A program made the translations under genes and the position numbers. A model generated the notes under the pieces. That model worked only from the letters and a program-made list of their open reading frames with translations, had not been told where the DNA came from and did not search any database. A stretch of 64,000 nt of DNA from Mucilaginibacter saanensis. Lineage in GTDB: Bacteria > Bacteroidota > Bacteroidia > Sphingobacteriales > Sphingobacteriaceae. Where the stretch lies: assembly GCF_014200575.1 (NCBI RefSeq), contig NZ_JACHBZ010000001.1, positions 62,001-126,000 on the forward strand, given 5' to 3'. Shown piece by piece: positions 7,928 through 18,059 of the stretch. How positions within the stretch are numbered: position 1 is the first letter of the stretch; every line of letters starts with the position of its first letter.

Positions 7928-9097
7928 ATGAGCAAGTTTGCCGTTAAGTTTAGGCTAATATTTCTACCTTTTGTATATATTACGGTGTGCGCCATTTGTA
8001 TTTATACTTTTTTAAACTGGCTTTTGATAATTAAGCTTAAAGCCTTTGCAATTGATCAAGACATCATCAATTTTTTTATACCAGCAATTTTTATAGTTAT
8101 CCCGCTTGTAATATGGCTACGCCCTCGTTTAAAACTGCTTAAGTTTAAAAACACCGGCCGGCACGACCCTTTATCCGGCTATATTATGCTTGCCTTTATA
8201 ACCATACTGGCGCCCATGGCTATTGCCCAAATGTACATGGTAACCGCTACTGGTAAACTAACGCGGCTTGATAATATTAATCAGATCAACAACTTTCCTG
8301 CAACTAAATATTACACAGCCAGGCATTTTTATGTTAGTAAAGGTTTTTCGCATTTCAGGTTTACTTTTGTGGTCAGTGGTAAGTCGAAGAGTGATTTTGA
8401 CATGTATATTTATGCGGCTGTACCGGTTTTTGATCATCTTTTTCCGGATACGAACCAAATAGCTGCTATACGTACCGGTGCAAATGCCAACGTATTAATT
8501 TTTATAGATAACAAACTAAGCAATATGCAACGGCTAAAAAAATTAACAGCCGATTCTATCAGAATGATGCGTTATTTAAATCCATCGTTTGTAATGCCAA
8601 AATATGGCGACGCTGGCAAATATGGTGCTATAGCAGTTGTGACGAAACAGTATAAGATGAAGTTTAACCAACCGGAGATGAAAATATCGCCGGCTGCCTG
8701 GTTGGCTGTAAAATACATTAAGACAATTAGTAACAGCCTGTCATTGCCTGAAAAAGAGAATCTTTACAAGGTATTTACCGCTGAGTGTGATGCTGATTTC
8801 AAACATTTGCAGTTGAATAAATTTATTTATCTGAATCGCTTGTCCTATAATAACAGGGACTTGAAAAACTATGTCACTGCAATAAAGTTAAAAGGTGACG
8901 TTATCGGTAATGAGCCTATTATTCTTTTGCCAGTGTTTGAACCATTTGCCAACAGAAATGGTAATAAGCTGCTATGGATATTTGGTTCGTTTGTTATTGG
9001 AGCGGGTGTTTTTTTGATCACGCTGCAATTTACACCTTTGAGAGATATCGATTTTGATAATTTGAATCATGCGGCTATAATTGCCAGAGAGCGCTAA
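7928..9097 (+). CDS. Membrane protein of unknown function
   Basis: 389 aa, not recognised. Three hydrophobic helices lie near the N-terminus (about 10-35, 45-65 and 85-110), then a soluble region of about 230 residues with a beta-like block (TKYYTARHFYVSKGFSHFRF, FVVSGKSKSDFDMYIYAAVP), and one more helix near the C-terminus (LLWIFGSFVIGAGVFLITL). The middle part would sit on one side of the membrane. No protease, kinase or transporter motif could be found. AT-rich DNA precedes it and it has no same-strand partner. Confidence 0.7.
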   Translation: MSKFAVKFRLIFLPFVYITVCAICIYTFLNWLLIIKLKAFAIDQDIINFFIPAIFIVIPLVIWLRPRLKLLKFKNTGRHDPLSGYIMLAFITILAPMAIAQMYMVTATGKLTRLDNINQINNFPATKYYTARHFYVSKGFSHFRFTFVVSGKSKSDFDMYIYAAVPVFDHLFPDTNQIAAIRTGANANVLIFIDNKLSNMQRLKKLTADSIRMMRYLNPSFVMPKYGDAGKYGAIAVVTKQYKMKFNQPEMKISPAAWLAVKYIKTISNSLSLPEKENLYKVFTAECDADFKHLQLNKFIYLNRLSYNNRDLKNYVTAIKLKGDVIGNEPIILLPVFEPFANRNGNKLLWIFGSFVIGAGVFLITLQFTPLRDIDFDNLNHAAIIARER

Positions 9098-9144
9098 TGG
9101 TAAAATAAACCGTCTGTAATTTTGATGGGCGCGTGTATAGGTAT

Positions 9145-9780
9145 TTATAATGATCTCATCCGCAAAACATATACCTCTTTTTTTTGAGGCATCCTGAATT
9201 TCTCATTGTTGTCGCCGTTGTAATAAGGTTCAGCTATCTCTACATCGGCAGACATGAATGACTTGCCTAACACCAGTTCGGCCTCGTCAATGGAATAAAG
9301 CTGGTTATTGATCTCAAAAATAAATCCATAGTCGGAGTTTCTGAGCTGTTTCATGGTCACCTTGCCTTTTTCGATAGAAAAATTGATGGGAACCGAGTAC
9401 TGTACACGCACCGGTCTGCTATTCTGTATGCCGGGTGTCCAGGGTTTGCTGGCCTCCAGAACTCCTGCCGCTTCGGCCTCGCAGCCTGCACCTATACAGT
9501 TAAGCGGGGTAACCTGGGTTACTTTGCCATCCCGTTCCACCACAAATGAAACAACAACCCTACCGCTGATGCCTATTAAGCGGGCAACTTCCGGGTATTT
9601 AAGATTTTTACTGATGTATTTTGCAAAAGCCTCCATGCCTCCCGGATATTCCGGAACTTTCTCAATGCTTGTAAAAGTAGGGCCGGCGGTTCTTTTCCTG
9701 ACGGTATCGGCATTTAATATATGTGCATAAGATATTCGCGAAACAAACAGAGCAATTAACAGGAAGTAATAAGGTTTCAT
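9145..9780 (-). CDS. Secreted TonB C-terminal domain protein
   Basis: 211 aa with an N-terminal signal sequence (YYFLLIALFVSRISYAHIL). Residues 38-135 form a TonB_C domain: PEYPGGMEAFAKYI, LKYPEVARLIGISGRVVVSF and VERDGKVTQV, then PVRVQYSVPINFSI. There is no transmembrane anchor of the classic TonB kind nor a Pro-rich spanning region, so it is more likely a periplasmic protein using the TonB fold than an energy transducer. The last 70 residues are unassigned. The gene lies alone, convergent with 7928-9097. Confidence 0.85.
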   Translation of the reverse strand: MKPYYFLLIALFVSRISYAHILNADTVRKRTAGPTFTSIEKVPEYPGGMEAFAKYISKNLKYPEVARLIGISGRVVVSFVVERDGKVTQVTPLNCIGAGCEAEAAGVLEASKPWTPGIQNSRPVRVQYSVPINFSIEKGKVTMKQLRNSDYGFIFEINNQLYSIDEAELVLGKSFMSADVEIAEPYYNGDNNEKFRMPQKKEVYVLRMRSL

Positions 9781-9888
9781 GGCGTAAAAGTAATGCTTTT
9801 AAGCAGGGGCATTATTAAATGAAAATAAAATTAATATAACGTTACTTGCCCAATTATAGCGGTTGCTTTACCAACGACACGAACCTTG

Positions 9889-11295
9889 TTATTGAGCACT
9901 GAACAGCGTCCAGGGGTAAGCTTTCATATCTCTGAGGTATTTGGCCTGGTAATTATATTCGGGGTGCTGCTTAAAGAAAGGTGCAGCCAGGAAATCTGTA
10001 CCGCCGGGATGCCCCATGTGTGCCCATAGCTGCATTTTACCGGCCAGGGCAGCGCTGGTAACCTTGCCCTGCACAGCCCCCATCGGAAAGTAGGGCCCTT
10101 CGCTCCACTCAGGGCAGCCTTTGGCATCCTGGTCAATGTGACCATCGATAATGCAGCGGTTAAAGGCATTTTTACCTTGCAGGGCATCAAAGGTATCGCC
10201 CTCAATGGTTTTGCCATTCTCTGCATCAAGCTTTCCCTTATAATCCAGGCATACCAGTTTCTCCATGCGCAGCTTGCGGGCGTTGGGCGATGTAGTTTTA
10301 TCATTGACATCAAAAGTGGTTTCTTCTTTAATCAGTTTAGGATCACTCGGAAAGTTGGAGCCAATCATGGCTGTATCCTTTGACCGCCAAATTTTCACCA
10401 CTTTTAACCCGAGTTCAAGTTTGGCCACTTCGTTGGTTTTGGTGTCACCTATTAGCCAGTCGTTGGCATAACCGCCGTTATTATCCGTACTCATGATCCT
10501 GATTACATCATCAATGCTGTTACTGTATTGCGAAGCCCTGCGGGCGCGTACAAACTCCGGGGTGCGGGTAGTATCAAAACCATTAAAGCCGGTGATAGTT
10601 GTTTCGGTGATTAATATACCGTTGTTGGTTACTACAAAATCGTCACCGCTGTGTATATAACCCGGGGCACAATCCATTAATATATGGTTGCCTTTTTGAG
10701 GGGTAATATCGGCTATTACATTCCAGCGTTCGCCTATGATATAATCTGTCCAGTTATTATGGCCAATTACTATCTTACCATCTTTGGTATAACGGCCGGT
10801 AGCTATAAACGCGCTGCAATTGCCCGGGGCCTTATTATTACCGCTGCCAGGGTTAATCTTGTTCATCAGCCCAGGTACATAATATTGCGCCAGTTCAATG
10901 TTGGCGTTAAGGGCGGTAATATCCAGGGTGTCATATTTGAGGCCACGGGCCTGCAGGCCCTCGGTTATGCCCCGTATTTCGTCTTGGTATTCTTTATCAA
11001 TCTTTTTCCATAAAAATCTTGCCGATGCATTACGGTAAAAAGCCCAGTCCTTTTTACTGCTGTAGGGGAGGTAATAGGCCATTACTTTGAGCAGGGTATC
11101 TATCTCTTTATATAACAGGTAACCATGCTGGTAGCCAATATCGGCCGGCGAACCGGCAACATGCAGGTATATCCAGCCATTTTTATCTTCGCGACTGGCC
11201 TTGCCCATGCGGTTATGCGGTTGCTTTTGATGCTGGCAGCTAATTAATAAGATACAGATAAACGCTGTTGCGAGGATTTTGGCAAGGGTTTTCAT
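9889..11295 (-). CDS. C45-family autoproteolytic acyltransferase/hydrolase lipoprotein
   Basis: 468 aa. A lipobox (LLISC, Cys20) marks it as a lipoprotein. The body resembles the C45 group of Ntn hydrolases, related to acyl-CoA:6-aminopenicillanate acyltransferase and phospholipase B-like proteins: GYQHGYLLYKEI near 54-65, then GNCSAF with Cys160 as the likely self-processing nucleophile, GHNNW soon after and NDWLIGDTKTNEVAKLELG in the middle. The chain would be cut before Cys160 to free the nucleophile. Substrate unknown; an amide or ester in the periplasm is expected. It lies alone on the minus strand. Confidence 0.82.
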   Translation of the reverse strand: MKTLAKILATAFICILLISCQHQKQPHNRMGKASREDKNGWIYLHVAGSPADIGYQHGYLLYKEIDTLLKVMAYYLPYSSKKDWAFYRNASARFLWKKIDKEYQDEIRGITEGLQARGLKYDTLDITALNANIELAQYYVPGLMNKINPGSGNNKAPGNCSAFIATGRYTKDGKIVIGHNNWTDYIIGERWNVIADITPQKGNHILMDCAPGYIHSGDDFVVTNNGILITETTITGFNGFDTTRTPEFVRARRASQYSNSIDDVIRIMSTDNNGGYANDWLIGDTKTNEVAKLELGLKVVKIWRSKDTAMIGSNFPSDPKLIKEETTFDVNDKTTSPNARKLRMEKLVCLDYKGKLDAENGKTIEGDTFDALQGKNAFNRCIIDGHIDQDAKGCPEWSEGPYFPMGAVQGKVTSAALAGKMQLWAHMGHPGGTDFLAAPFFKQHPEYNYQAKYLRDMKAYPWTLFSAQ

Positions 11296-11640
11296 GATCA
11301 GTGTAGTTTTGGAAAGCTGAATTTAATAAAATATTGTTGAAATTCAGTTAGTTATAGAGGTTTGGTGCCGGGTTTGTATTTTTGCTGTGCTCTAATACCT
11401 GGTGGGGTGGTTTACGCAGGGTGCCGCGGTTGTTATGAATTAAATAATCCATATCACTTTTTAAAACAACAACGGAGAAATTTGGATGATGCAGGTATTT
11501 TACGCCGCGGTTTTTATCAGCACAATGTAAAGTCAAAAATCAAATTTGGGGAGGTTTTAATAAAAAGGCTTAACCGCCAGTCAAATACCGGTAAAGGAGC
11601 TGTTGAAAACCTTTGTGGAAAATTATAAAAAAATAATTCA
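11296..11640. other. Gene-free stretch before the ribosomal cluster
   Basis: No coding, repeat or RNA signal was recognised. Short open frames here (for example 11362-11628) have no family likeness and no credible start signal. Its right end leads into the rplC promoter. Confidence 0.5.
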
Positions 11641-11647
11641 CTAACTA

Positions 11648-11678
11648 TTTGAGAGTTAATACAAAATTCCTATCTTTG
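11648..11678 (+). promoter_or_regulatory. Promoter of the rplC ribosomal operon
   Basis: TTTG (11648-11651), a 19-base spacer and TATCTTTG (11671-11678) match the Bacteroidota primary-sigma promoter exactly. Transcription would start near 11685, leaving a leader of about 65 bases before rplC. Confidence 0.85.
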
Positions 11679-11711
11679 CCGTCCCTTAAGGGGGAAATAA
11701 TATGCCTTGAA

Positions 11712-11729
11712 CGAAGCCCTACTGCTTCG
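11712..11729 (+). promoter_or_regulatory. Leader hairpin upstream of rplC
   Basis: CGAAGC-CCTACT-GCTTCG forms a perfect 6-base-pair stem with a 6-base loop inside the short 5' leader, 23 bases before the rplC start. It could be a site for feedback by a ribosomal protein; this is inference only. Confidence 0.4.
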
Positions 11730-11752
11730 ATGGGCACAAACAAATTAAGAAA

Positions 11753-12370
11753 ATGTCAGGAATTATTGGTAAAAAAGTAGGAATGACCAGCATTTTCGAT
11801 GAAACAGGGAAGAACATTCCTTGTACAGTAATCGAAGCTGGCCCTTGCGTGGTAACACAAGTTAGGTCTGTTGATACAGACGGATATGCTGCTGTACAGT
11901 TGGCATATGGTGACAAAAAGGAAAAAAACACTTCTGGACCGTTAAAAGGTCACTTCCAAAAAGCCGGTACTGCTCCAAAGCGCAAACTGGTTGAATTCAA
12001 AACTTTCGAGGACGAGAAAAACTTAGGTGACACAGTTACCGTAGAGATTTTTGCAGCCGGAGATTTTGTGGATGTGGTTGGTACCTCAAAAGGTAAAGGT
12101 TTTCAGGGTGTGGTAAAACGTCATGGTTTTGCGGGTGTGGGTATGCAAACTCACGGTCAGCACAATCGTTTACGTGCGCCGGGTTCCTTAGGTGCGTCAT
12201 CATGGCCATCGCGTGTATTTAAAGGTATGCGTATGGCGGGTCAAACCGGAAACAGTCGCGTTAAAGTTCAGAACTTACAAGTTGTGAAAGTTTACGCGGA
12301 GCAGAATCTGTTGGTTGTTAAAGGTTCCATCCCCGGAGCTAAGGGTTCATTCGTAATAGTGGATAAATAA
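11753..12370 (+). CDS. rplC: 50S ribosomal protein L3
   Basis: 205 aa, of normal length. The start [19 protein letters not shown] and the core [13 protein letters not shown] with the following [13 protein letters not shown] loop are diagnostic of L3, which reaches into the peptidyl-transferase region of the 23S rRNA. It is the first gene of the block; rpsJ, which usually precedes it, lies instead behind fusA at 47.6 kb. rplD follows after a single base. Confidence 0.98.
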   Translation: MSGIIGKKVGMTSIFDETGKNIPCTVIEAGPCVVTQVRSVDTDGYAAVQLAYGDKKEKNTSGPLKGHFQKAGTAPKRKLVEFKTFEDEKNLGDTVTVEIFAAGDFVDVVGTSKGKGFQGVVKRHGFAGVGMQTHGQHNRLRAPGSLGASSWPSRVFKGMRMAGQTGNSRVKVQNLQVVKVYAEQNLLVVKGSIPGAKGSFVIVDK

Positions 12371-12371
12371 G

Positions 12372-13004
12372 ATGGAAGTTAACGTATTAAATGTATCAGG
12401 TAAAGAAACAGGTGCCAAGGTGCAACTTCCTGAGTCGGTATTCGGTATTGAACCAAACGATCACGCGATCTATCTTGATGTTAAGCAGTATTTAGCTAAC
12501 CAGCGTCAAGGTACACACAAAGCAAAACAGCGTAACGAAATTGCAGGTTCAACCCGCAAATTATATAAACAAAAAGGTACAGGTGGTGCCCGTGCAGGTA
12601 GCGTAAAATCTCCATTATTTAATGGTGGTGGTCGCGTTTTCGGTCCGCAGCCCCGCGATTACAGTTTCAAATTAAACAAGAAACTTAAATCACTGGCCCG
12701 TAAATCAGCTTTATCATACAAAGCAAAGGATAACAACATTTTAGTATTGGAAGATTTTAATTTTGATAGCATCAAAACTAAAAACTACATTAAAATGGAA
12801 GCTGACCTGAATGTTACTAATGACAAAACATTATTAGTAGTAGCAGGCGCTGAAAATAACAATGTGTATTTATCAAGCAGAAACCTGAAGAAAACTAAGG
12901 TTATCTCAGTTGAGCAGTTAAACACTTATGATGTGTTAAATGCTGGCAAACTGTTATTAACTACAGGCGCTGTTAAAACTTTGGAGGAAGCATTAGCTAA
13001 GTAA
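12372..13004 (+). CDS. rplD: 50S ribosomal protein L4
   Basis: 210 aa. The [25 protein letters not shown] loop region, read at about residues 55-78, is the long L4 extension lining the exit tunnel, and [13 protein letters not shown] follows. In Enterobacteria L4 represses its own operon; the hairpin in the rplC leader is the only comparable structure here. It starts one base after the rplC stop, suggesting coupled translation. Confidence 0.98.
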   Translation: MEVNVLNVSGKETGAKVQLPESVFGIEPNDHAIYLDVKQYLANQRQGTHKAKQRNEIAGSTRKLYKQKGTGGARAGSVKSPLFNGGGRVFGPQPRDYSFKLNKKLKSLARKSALSYKAKDNNILVLEDFNFDSIKTKNYIKMEADLNVTNDKTLLVVAGAENNNVYLSSRNLKKTKVISVEQLNTYDVLNAGKLLLTTGAVKTLEEALAK

Positions 13005-13006
13005 TT

Positions 13007-13297
13007 ATGGAAATTTTAAAGAAACCCCTACTTACTGAAAAAGTAACTCAATTAACCGAGAAACTTAACCGTTATGCTTTCAAAGTTGATCACAGAGCAA
13101 ACAAAATTCAGATTAAAGGTGCCATTGAGGCAATGTATGGTGTTAACGTTAAGGCGGTAAACACTATGAAATACGTCGGCAAACTAAAAACTCGCAATAC
13201 TAAGGCAGGCGCCGTTTCTGGCCGCGCTGCTACGTATAAAAAAGCGATCATTACGTTGAATGACGGGCAAACAATTGATTTTTACAGCAATATATAA
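13007..13297 (+). CDS. rplW: 50S ribosomal protein L23
   Basis: 96 aa. It opens with ILKKPLLTEKVTQLTEKLNRY and contains the KIQIKGAIEAMYGVNVKAVNT segment typical of L23. The protein sits at the tunnel exit and docks trigger factor and SRP. Two bases separate it from rplD. Confidence 0.98.
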   Translation: MEILKKPLLTEKVTQLTEKLNRYAFKVDHRANKIQIKGAIEAMYGVNVKAVNTMKYVGKLKTRNTKAGAVSGRAATYKKAIITLNDGQTIDFYSNI

Positions 13298-13304
13298 TTA
13301 AGAC

Positions 13305-14132
13305 ATGGCAGTAAAGAGATTTAAACCGGTTACCCCGGGTACCCGATTCAGAGTTGATGTATCTAACTCTGATATTACAACAAACGTTCCTGAAAAGTCG
13401 TTGGTTGTATCAGCCAACACAAGATCAGGCGGACGTAACCATAGCGGTAAAATGACCATGCGCTACTTAGGTGGTGGTCACAAGCAGGCATACAGATTGA
13501 TCGATTTTAAACGTAATAAGTTTGATATCCCGGCAAAAGTTGCAACTATTGAGTACGATCCTAACCGGTCTGCACGTATAGCATTGTTACACTTTGTTGA
13601 CGGTGAAAAACGATATATGATAGCTCCGGAAGGCTTAACAGTTGGAACGGTAGTTGTATCTGGCGAGAATGCTGCTCCAGAGGTAGGTAATACCATACCT
13701 TTGAAGAACATCCCACTGGGTTCTATCATTCACAACATAGAGTTAAACCCTGGCCAGGGCGGTATCATTGCACGTAGTGCAGGTACTTACGCTCAGCTAT
13801 CAGCACGTGATGGTAAATATGCCATCATCAAATTGCCTTCAGGCGAAACACGTATGATACTGTCAACTTGTTTGGCAACTATCGGTACCGTTTCAAATGG
13901 CGAAAGAGCAAATGCAGTGTTGGGTAAAGCTGGCCGTAACCGCTGGTTGGGCCGCAGACCAAGAGTTCGTGGTGTTGCCATGAACCCGGTAGATCACCCT
14001 ATGGGTGGTGGTGAGGGTAGAGCCTCAGGTGGTCATCCACGTTCACGTAAAGGTTTGTTAGCTAAAGGCTACAAAACACGTGACAAGAAAAAAGGGTCGG
14101 ATCGTTATATCATTGAAAGAAGGAAAAAATAA
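13305..14132 (+). CDS. rplB: 50S ribosomal protein L2
   Basis: 275 aa, standard length. [20 protein letters not shown] near the N-terminus and the conserved [20 protein letters not shown] loop near residues 225-244 identify L2; the His in that loop is important for peptidyl transfer. The stop shares a base with the start of rpsS. Confidence 0.99.
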   Translation: MAVKRFKPVTPGTRFRVDVSNSDITTNVPEKSLVVSANTRSGGRNHSGKMTMRYLGGGHKQAYRLIDFKRNKFDIPAKVATIEYDPNRSARIALLHFVDGEKRYMIAPEGLTVGTVVVSGENAAPEVGNTIPLKNIPLGSIIHNIELNPGQGGIIARSAGTYAQLSARDGKYAIIKLPSGETRMILSTCLATIGTVSNGERANAVLGKAGRNRWLGRRPRVRGVAMNPVDHPMGGGEGRASGGHPRSRKGLLAKGYKTRDKKKGSDRYIIERRKK

Positions 14133-14398
14133 TGGCACGTTCAATTAAAAAAGGACCTTATATTGATCATAACCTGGAAAGAAAAGTTCTGACCTTGAAT
14201 GATTCAAACAAAAAATCAGTTGTAAAAACATGGTCACGTCGTTCCATGATCTCTCCTGATTTCGTTGGTCACACATTCGCAGTACACAACGGTAATAAAT
14301 TTATACCGGTATACGTAACAGAAAACATGGTTGGTCACAAGTTGGGAGAATTTGCTCCAACCCGTACATTCCGCGGTCACGCAGAAAAGAAAAAATAA
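14132..14398 (+). CDS. rpsS: 30S ribosomal protein S19
   Basis: 88 aa. [19 protein letters not shown] and the C-terminal [16 protein letters not shown] are the S19 signatures. It binds the 16S rRNA head near S13. Its first base is the last base of the rplB stop. Confidence 0.99.
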   Translation: MARSIKKGPYIDHNLERKVLTLNDSNKKSVVKTWSRRSMISPDFVGHTFAVHNGNKFIPVYVTENMVGHKLGEFAPTRTFRGHAEKKK

Positions 14399-14401
14399 GG
14401 C

Positions 14402-14830
14402 ATGGAAGCAACAACTAAAATCAAAAAGTCTGTATTAATCAGACAACGCAAAGAGCAAGAGAAAGCTCTGCAAGGCGGTCCATCTGTTGCCAAACTACAG
14501 AACTGTCCAACATCACCACGCAAAATGCGTTTGGTGGTTGACCTGATCCGTGGTGAAAACGTTGAGAAAGCGTTGTACATTTTAAAATATACTAACAAAG
14601 AAGCTGCCATTCGTGTAGAGAAACTTTTGTTATCAGCTATTAAAAACTGGGAAGCAAAAAACGAAGGCAAACGCGTTGAAGATAGCGCCTTATTTGTTAA
14701 AGAAGTTTCAGTAGGTGGTGGCCGTCAGCTAAAAAGATTGCGCCCTGCTCCGCAAGGAAGAGGATACCGCATACGCAAACGCTCAAACCATGTACACTTA
14801 ACTGTGGATAGTAAAAACGATAATAATTAA
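14402..14830 (+). CDS. rplV: 50S ribosomal protein L22
   Basis: 142 aa, with a charged extension of about 25 residues before the core. [20 protein letters not shown] and the tunnel-lining hairpin near the C-terminus ([24 protein letters not shown], here [18 protein letters not shown]) fit L22. Changes in that hairpin are known to alter macrolide response in other bacteria. Confidence 0.98.
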   Translation: MEATTKIKKSVLIRQRKEQEKALQGGPSVAKLQNCPTSPRKMRLVVDLIRGENVEKALYILKYTNKEAAIRVEKLLLSAIKNWEAKNEGKRVEDSALFVKEVSVGGGRQLKRLRPAPQGRGYRIRKRSNHVHLTVDSKNDNN

Positions 14831-14836
14831 TTTGAA

Positions 14837-15742
14837 ATGGGACAGAAAGCACATCCAATAGGTAACAGGTTAGGAATCATCAGAGGATGGGATTCTAATT
14901 GGTTCGGTGGCAACAACTACTCCGACAAATTAGTTGAAGACGAAAAGATCCGCAAATACCTTTCAGCTCGTATAGCTAAAGGTGGTGTATCAAAAGTGGT
15001 AATCGAACGCACATTAAAACGCATTACTGTAACTATACACACTGCCCGTCCGGGTATTGTAATTGGTAAAGGCGGCCAGGAAGTTGATAAGATCAAAGAA
15101 GAGTTGAAAAAACTTACCAAAAAGGAAGTTCAGATCAACATATTCGAGATCAAACGCCCTGAGCTTGATGCACAATTAGTTGCAGAAGGTATCGCAAAAC
15201 AACTGGAAGCACGTATCTCTTTCCGTCGTGCCATGAAAACTACTATCGCTGCAACCATGAGAATGGGTGCCGAAGGTATCAAAGTAATGACATCAGGCCG
15301 TTTAGGTGGCGCTGAGATGGCACGTAGCGAACAATATAAGGAAGGAAGAATTCCTTTGCACACTTTCCGTGCTGATATTGACTATGCATTAGCAGAAGCA
15401 TTAACTACTTATGGTAAAATAGGTGTTAAAGTATGGATCTGTAAAGGCGAAGTTTACGGCAAACGCGACCTGTCACCAAACATTGGCGGCACAAGCAGCA
15501 ACAGCGGCAAAGGTGGCCGTCCAGACGGTGCTCCGGCATTTGGCGGACGTGACAACCAACGCGGTGGCGAACGTGGCGGAGAGCGCCGTGGCGACAGGAA
15601 ACCAGGCGGTGATCGTCGTGGTGGCCCAGGTCAGGGTGGTAACAATGGTCCTCGTGGTGGTGGTAACCGTCCAGGTGGCCAGGGTGGTAATCGCCCAGGT
15701 GGCCAAGGTGGCAACCGTCCGGGTGGTCCAGGAAAGAGATAA
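14837..15742 (+). CDS. rpsC: 30S ribosomal protein S3 with Gly/Arg/Pro-rich tail
   Basis: 301 aa, some 60-80 longer than typical S3. Residues 1-210 are a normal S3: the start [19 protein letters not shown], the KH-domain [10 protein letters not shown] loop, then the C-terminal domain ending WICKGEVYG. From about residue 215 a low-complexity tail takes over, with RGG-type runs and three 24-base tandem units near 15655-15727 encoding GGNRPGGQ. Such tails are expected to be disordered and RNA-binding; a role beyond the ribosome is not shown. Confidence 0.97.
   Translation: MGQKAHPIGNRLGIIRGWDSNWFGGNNYSDKLVEDEKIRKYLSARIAKGGVSKVVIERTLKRITVTIHTARPGIVIGKGGQEVDKIKEELKKLTKKEVQINIFEIKRPELDAQLVAEGIAKQLEARISFRRAMKTTIAATMRMGAEGIKVMTSGRLGGAEMARSEQYKEGRIPLHTFRADIDYALAEALTTYGKIGVKVWICKGEVYGKRDLSPNIGGTSSNSGKGGRPDGAPAFGGRDNQRGGERGGERRGDRKPGGDRRGGPGQGGNNGPRGGGNRPGGQGGNRPGGQGGNRPGGPGKR
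15655..15732 (+). repeat. 24-base tandem repeat inside rpsC
   Basis: About three units of GGTGGTAACCGTCCAGGTGG plus four bases, each encoding GGNRPGGQ, with silent differences between units. Such repeats can change copy number by slippage. Confidence 0.75.
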
Positions 15743-15790
15743 TAATTAAAGTAGAAGAAAGATATCGTAACGATATAAAAGCTTAAGAAA

Positions 15791-16213
15791 ATGCTACAGC
15801 CAAAAAGAACGAAGTTCAGAAAGATGCAAAAAGGCAGGATGAAAGGTTTAGCCACTCGTGGTGCTGAACTGTCATTCGGATCTTTCGGTGTAAAATCACT
15901 CGAAGCGGCCTGGATCACCAGCCGCCAGATCGAGGCTGCACGTATTGCTGTAACACGTTTTATGAAACGTGAAGGCCAGGTGTGGATCAGGATATTCCCT
16001 GATAAGCCTGTAACCAAAAAACCAGCAGAGGTACGTATGGGTAAAGGTAAAGGTGCTCCTGAATACTGGGTTGCGGTAGTACGCCCCGGAAGGATCATTT
16101 TTGAAGCCGAAGGAGTACCTTTGGAAGTTGCTAAAGAGGCATTACGCCTTGCAGCACAAAAACTGCCGGTACAAACGAGATTTATAGTACGTAGGGATTA
16201 CGTAGAAGCATAA
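15791..16213 (+). CDS. rplP: 50S ribosomal protein L16
   Basis: 140 aa. [19 protein letters not shown] at the start and the middle block [18 protein letters not shown] are diagnostic. L16 helps place the A-site tRNA. A 48-base gap with a small ATATCGT/ACGATAT palindrome separates it from rpsC. Confidence 0.99.
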   Translation: MLQPKRTKFRKMQKGRMKGLATRGAELSFGSFGVKSLEAAWITSRQIEAARIAVTRFMKREGQVWIRIFPDKPVTKKPAEVRMGKGKGAPEYWVAVVRPGRIIFEAEGVPLEVAKEALRLAAQKLPVQTRFIVRRDYVEA

Positions 16214-16224
16214 ATAAGTTAGCG

Positions 16225-16283
16225 GTTTTGAGTTTGCGGTTATCAGTTTGGATATAGTAAGCTTGGAACTAAAAACTCAAAAC
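16225..16283 (+). promoter_or_regulatory. Inverted repeat between rplP and rpmC
   Basis: Perfect 11-base arms, GTTTTGAGTTT (16225-16235) and AAACTCAAAAC (16273-16283), enclose a 37-base loop. It has no T-run and is probably an mRNA structure rather than a terminator. Confidence 0.5.
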
Positions 16284-16295
16284 AATAATAAGAAA

Positions 16296-16505
16296 ATGAA
16301 AAACTCAGAAATTTTGGAGCTATCAACAGAAGAATTGGTTGCAAGGATCAGTGAGGAAAGAACAAATCTGACCAAATTGAAATTCGCACACGCAGTTTCG
16401 GCTATTGAGAATCCAACCCGTATAACAAAGGTACGCAAGGGAATTGCTCAGTTAAATACTGAATTAACAAAGCGCAAAGCGGCGTCAGCTTCTGAAAAGA
16501 ATTAA
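16296..16505 (+). CDS. rpmC: 50S ribosomal protein L29
   Basis: 69 aa from the ATG at 16296, which gives the normal L29 start MKNSEILELSTEELVARI. An in-frame ATG at 16248 would add 16 residues that lie in the inverted repeat and match no L29. Two long helices, with the NPTRITKVRKGIAQLNTEL helix at the C-terminal half. Confidence 0.96.
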   Translation: MKNSEILELSTEELVARISEERTNLTKLKFAHAVSAIENPTRITKVRKGIAQLNTELTKRKAASASEKN

Positions 16506-16525
16506 TTTTTTAAGCGTTCAGAAAA

Positions 16526-16780
16526 ATGGAAAGAAATTTAAGAAAAACACGTACCGGCCTGGTAGTTAGCAATAAGATGCAAAAATCTATTGTAGTTGCT
16601 GTTGAGCGGAAAGTGAAACACCCGATCTACGGTAAGTTCGTTAAGAAGACTACCAAATTTATGGCTCACGATGAAACCAATACTTGTGGTATTGGAGATA
16701 CCGTATTGATTATGGAAACCCGTCCGCTGAGCAAAAGCAAAAACTGGAGATTAGTTCAAATTATAGAAAGGGCTAAATAA
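16526..16780 (+). CDS. rpsQ: 30S ribosomal protein S17
   Basis: 84 aa. [19 protein letters not shown] and [20 protein letters not shown] identify S17, an OB-fold primary 16S rRNA binder. Ends one base before rplN. Confidence 0.98.
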   Translation: MERNLRKTRTGLVVSNKMQKSIVVAVERKVKHPIYGKFVKKTTKFMAHDETNTCGIGDTVLIMETRPLSKSKNWRLVQIIERAK

Positions 16781-16781
16781 G

Positions 16782-17150
16782 ATGGTACAACAGGAATCAA
16801 GATTAAACGTAGCCGATAACAGCGGAGCTAAAGAAGTTTTAGTGATCCGTGTATTGGGTGGTACTGGTAAAAGGTACGCCTCAATCGGCGATAAGATAGT
16901 AGTTACCGTAAAAAGCGCTTTACCATCAGGTAACGTGAAAAAAGGTACAGTATCAAAAGCCGTAGTAGTACGCACCAAAAAAGAGATCCGCAGAAAAGAT
17001 GGTTCATACATCCGTTTCGACGATAACGCAGCTGTTTTGTTAAATAACCAGGACGAGCCAAGAGGCACACGTATCTTCGGCCCTGTTGCAAGAGAATTGC
17101 GTGAGAAACAATTTATGAAAATTGTATCATTAGCACCGGAGGTATTGTAA
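16782..17150 (+). CDS. rplN: 50S ribosomal protein L14
   Basis: 122 aa, exact family length. [20 protein letters not shown] and the C-terminal [15 protein letters not shown] are diagnostic. It forms an intersubunit bridge with the 16S rRNA. First of the classical spc operon, one base before the rplX start. Confidence 0.99.
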   Translation: MVQQESRLNVADNSGAKEVLVIRVLGGTGKRYASIGDKIVVTVKSALPSGNVKKGTVSKAVVVRTKKEIRRKDGSYIRFDDNAAVLLNNQDEPRGTRIFGPVARELREKQFMKIVSLAPEVL

Positions 17151-17151
17151 C

Positions 17152-17496
17152 ATGGAAAAGAAAAAACACGCACAACCAGCTAAATTAAAAATCCGCAAGG
17201 GTGACCTGGTAAAAGTTATTGCAGGTGATTCAAAAGGAACGCAAGGCAAAATTGTAGAAGTTATATTAGACAAAGGCCGCGCTATTGTTGAAGGTGCCAA
17301 TATGGTATCAAAACATACCAAGCCTAATGCGGCTAATCCAAACGGCGGTATTGTTAAACAAGAAGCTGCTATACACATTTCAAACCTGGCGCTGGTTGAT
17401 CCTAAAACAGGTAATACAACCCGTGTTGGCCGTAAGAAAAACGAAGCCGGCAAATTAGTAAGGGTAGCAAAAAAATCAGGGGAGGAAATTAAGTAA
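17152..17496 (+). CDS. rplX: 50S ribosomal protein L24
   Basis: 114 aa. The KOW motif reads [20 protein letters not shown] near residues 13-32, followed by [15 protein letters not shown]24 starts 50S assembly. The final base of its stop is the first base of rplE. Confidence 0.98.
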   Translation: MEKKKHAQPAKLKIRKGDLVKVIAGDSKGTQGKIVEVILDKGRAIVEGANMVSKHTKPNAANPNGGIVKQEAAIHISNLALVDPKTGNTTRVGRKKNEAGKLVRVAKKSGEEIK

Positions 17497-18059
17497 TGAC
17501 TTACGTACCAAGATTAAAAACAAAATATAAGGACGAGATACGTACCGCACTGAAAGATAAATTTCAGTACAAAAGCGTAATGCAGGTTCCTAAACTGGAA
17601 AAAATTGCCATTAACCAGGGTGTAGGTGGTGCTACAACCGATAAAAAACTTATCGAAAACACCATCACTGAGTTAACTACCATCACCGGTCAGCAGGCAG
17701 TTGCTTCAAAATCTAAAAAAGATATCTCAAACTTTAAATTACGTAAAAACATGCCAATCGGCGTTCGTGTAACTTTACGTGATAACACAATGTATGAGTT
17801 TTTAGATCGTTTAATTGCTGTTGCCCTGCCACGTATCCGTGACTTTAAAGGCATCAACGATAAAGGTTTTGACGGAAGAGGTAACTATACATTAGGTATT
17901 TCTGAGCAAATTATATTCCCTGAGATAAATATTGACAAGATCAATAAAATTCAAGGTATGGATATTACCTTTGTAACCTCCGCAACAAATGATGTTGAAG
18001 CATTAGAGTTGTTGAAACAATTTGGATTACCATTTAAAAATCAAAATAACAATGGCTAA
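17496..18059 (+). CDS. rplE: 50S ribosomal protein L5
   Basis: 187 aa. [15 protein letters not shown], the [19 protein letters not shown] block and [20 protein letters not shown] are L5 signatures. It contacts 5S rRNA and the P-site tRNA. Its 3' end overlaps the rpsN start by 8 bases. Confidence 0.99.
   Translation: MTYVPRLKTKYKDEIRTALKDKFQYKSVMQVPKLEKIAINQGVGGATTDKKLIENTITELTTITGQQAVASKSKKDISNFKLRKNMPIGVRVTLRDNTMYEFLDRLIAVALPRIRDFKGINDKGFDGRGNYTLGISEQIIFPEINIDKINKIQGMDITFVTSATNDVEALELLKQFGLPFKNQNNNG

Noticed and set aside
11362..11628. 88-residue open frame before rplC
   Set aside because: No family likeness, no signal peptide or domain, overlaps an opposite frame of similar length, and sits just before the operon promoter.
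15473..15706. Thr/Ala-rich 77-residue frame antisense to rpsC
   Set aside because: A shadow of the S3 Gly/Arg repeat tail; repeats give open frames in several phases.
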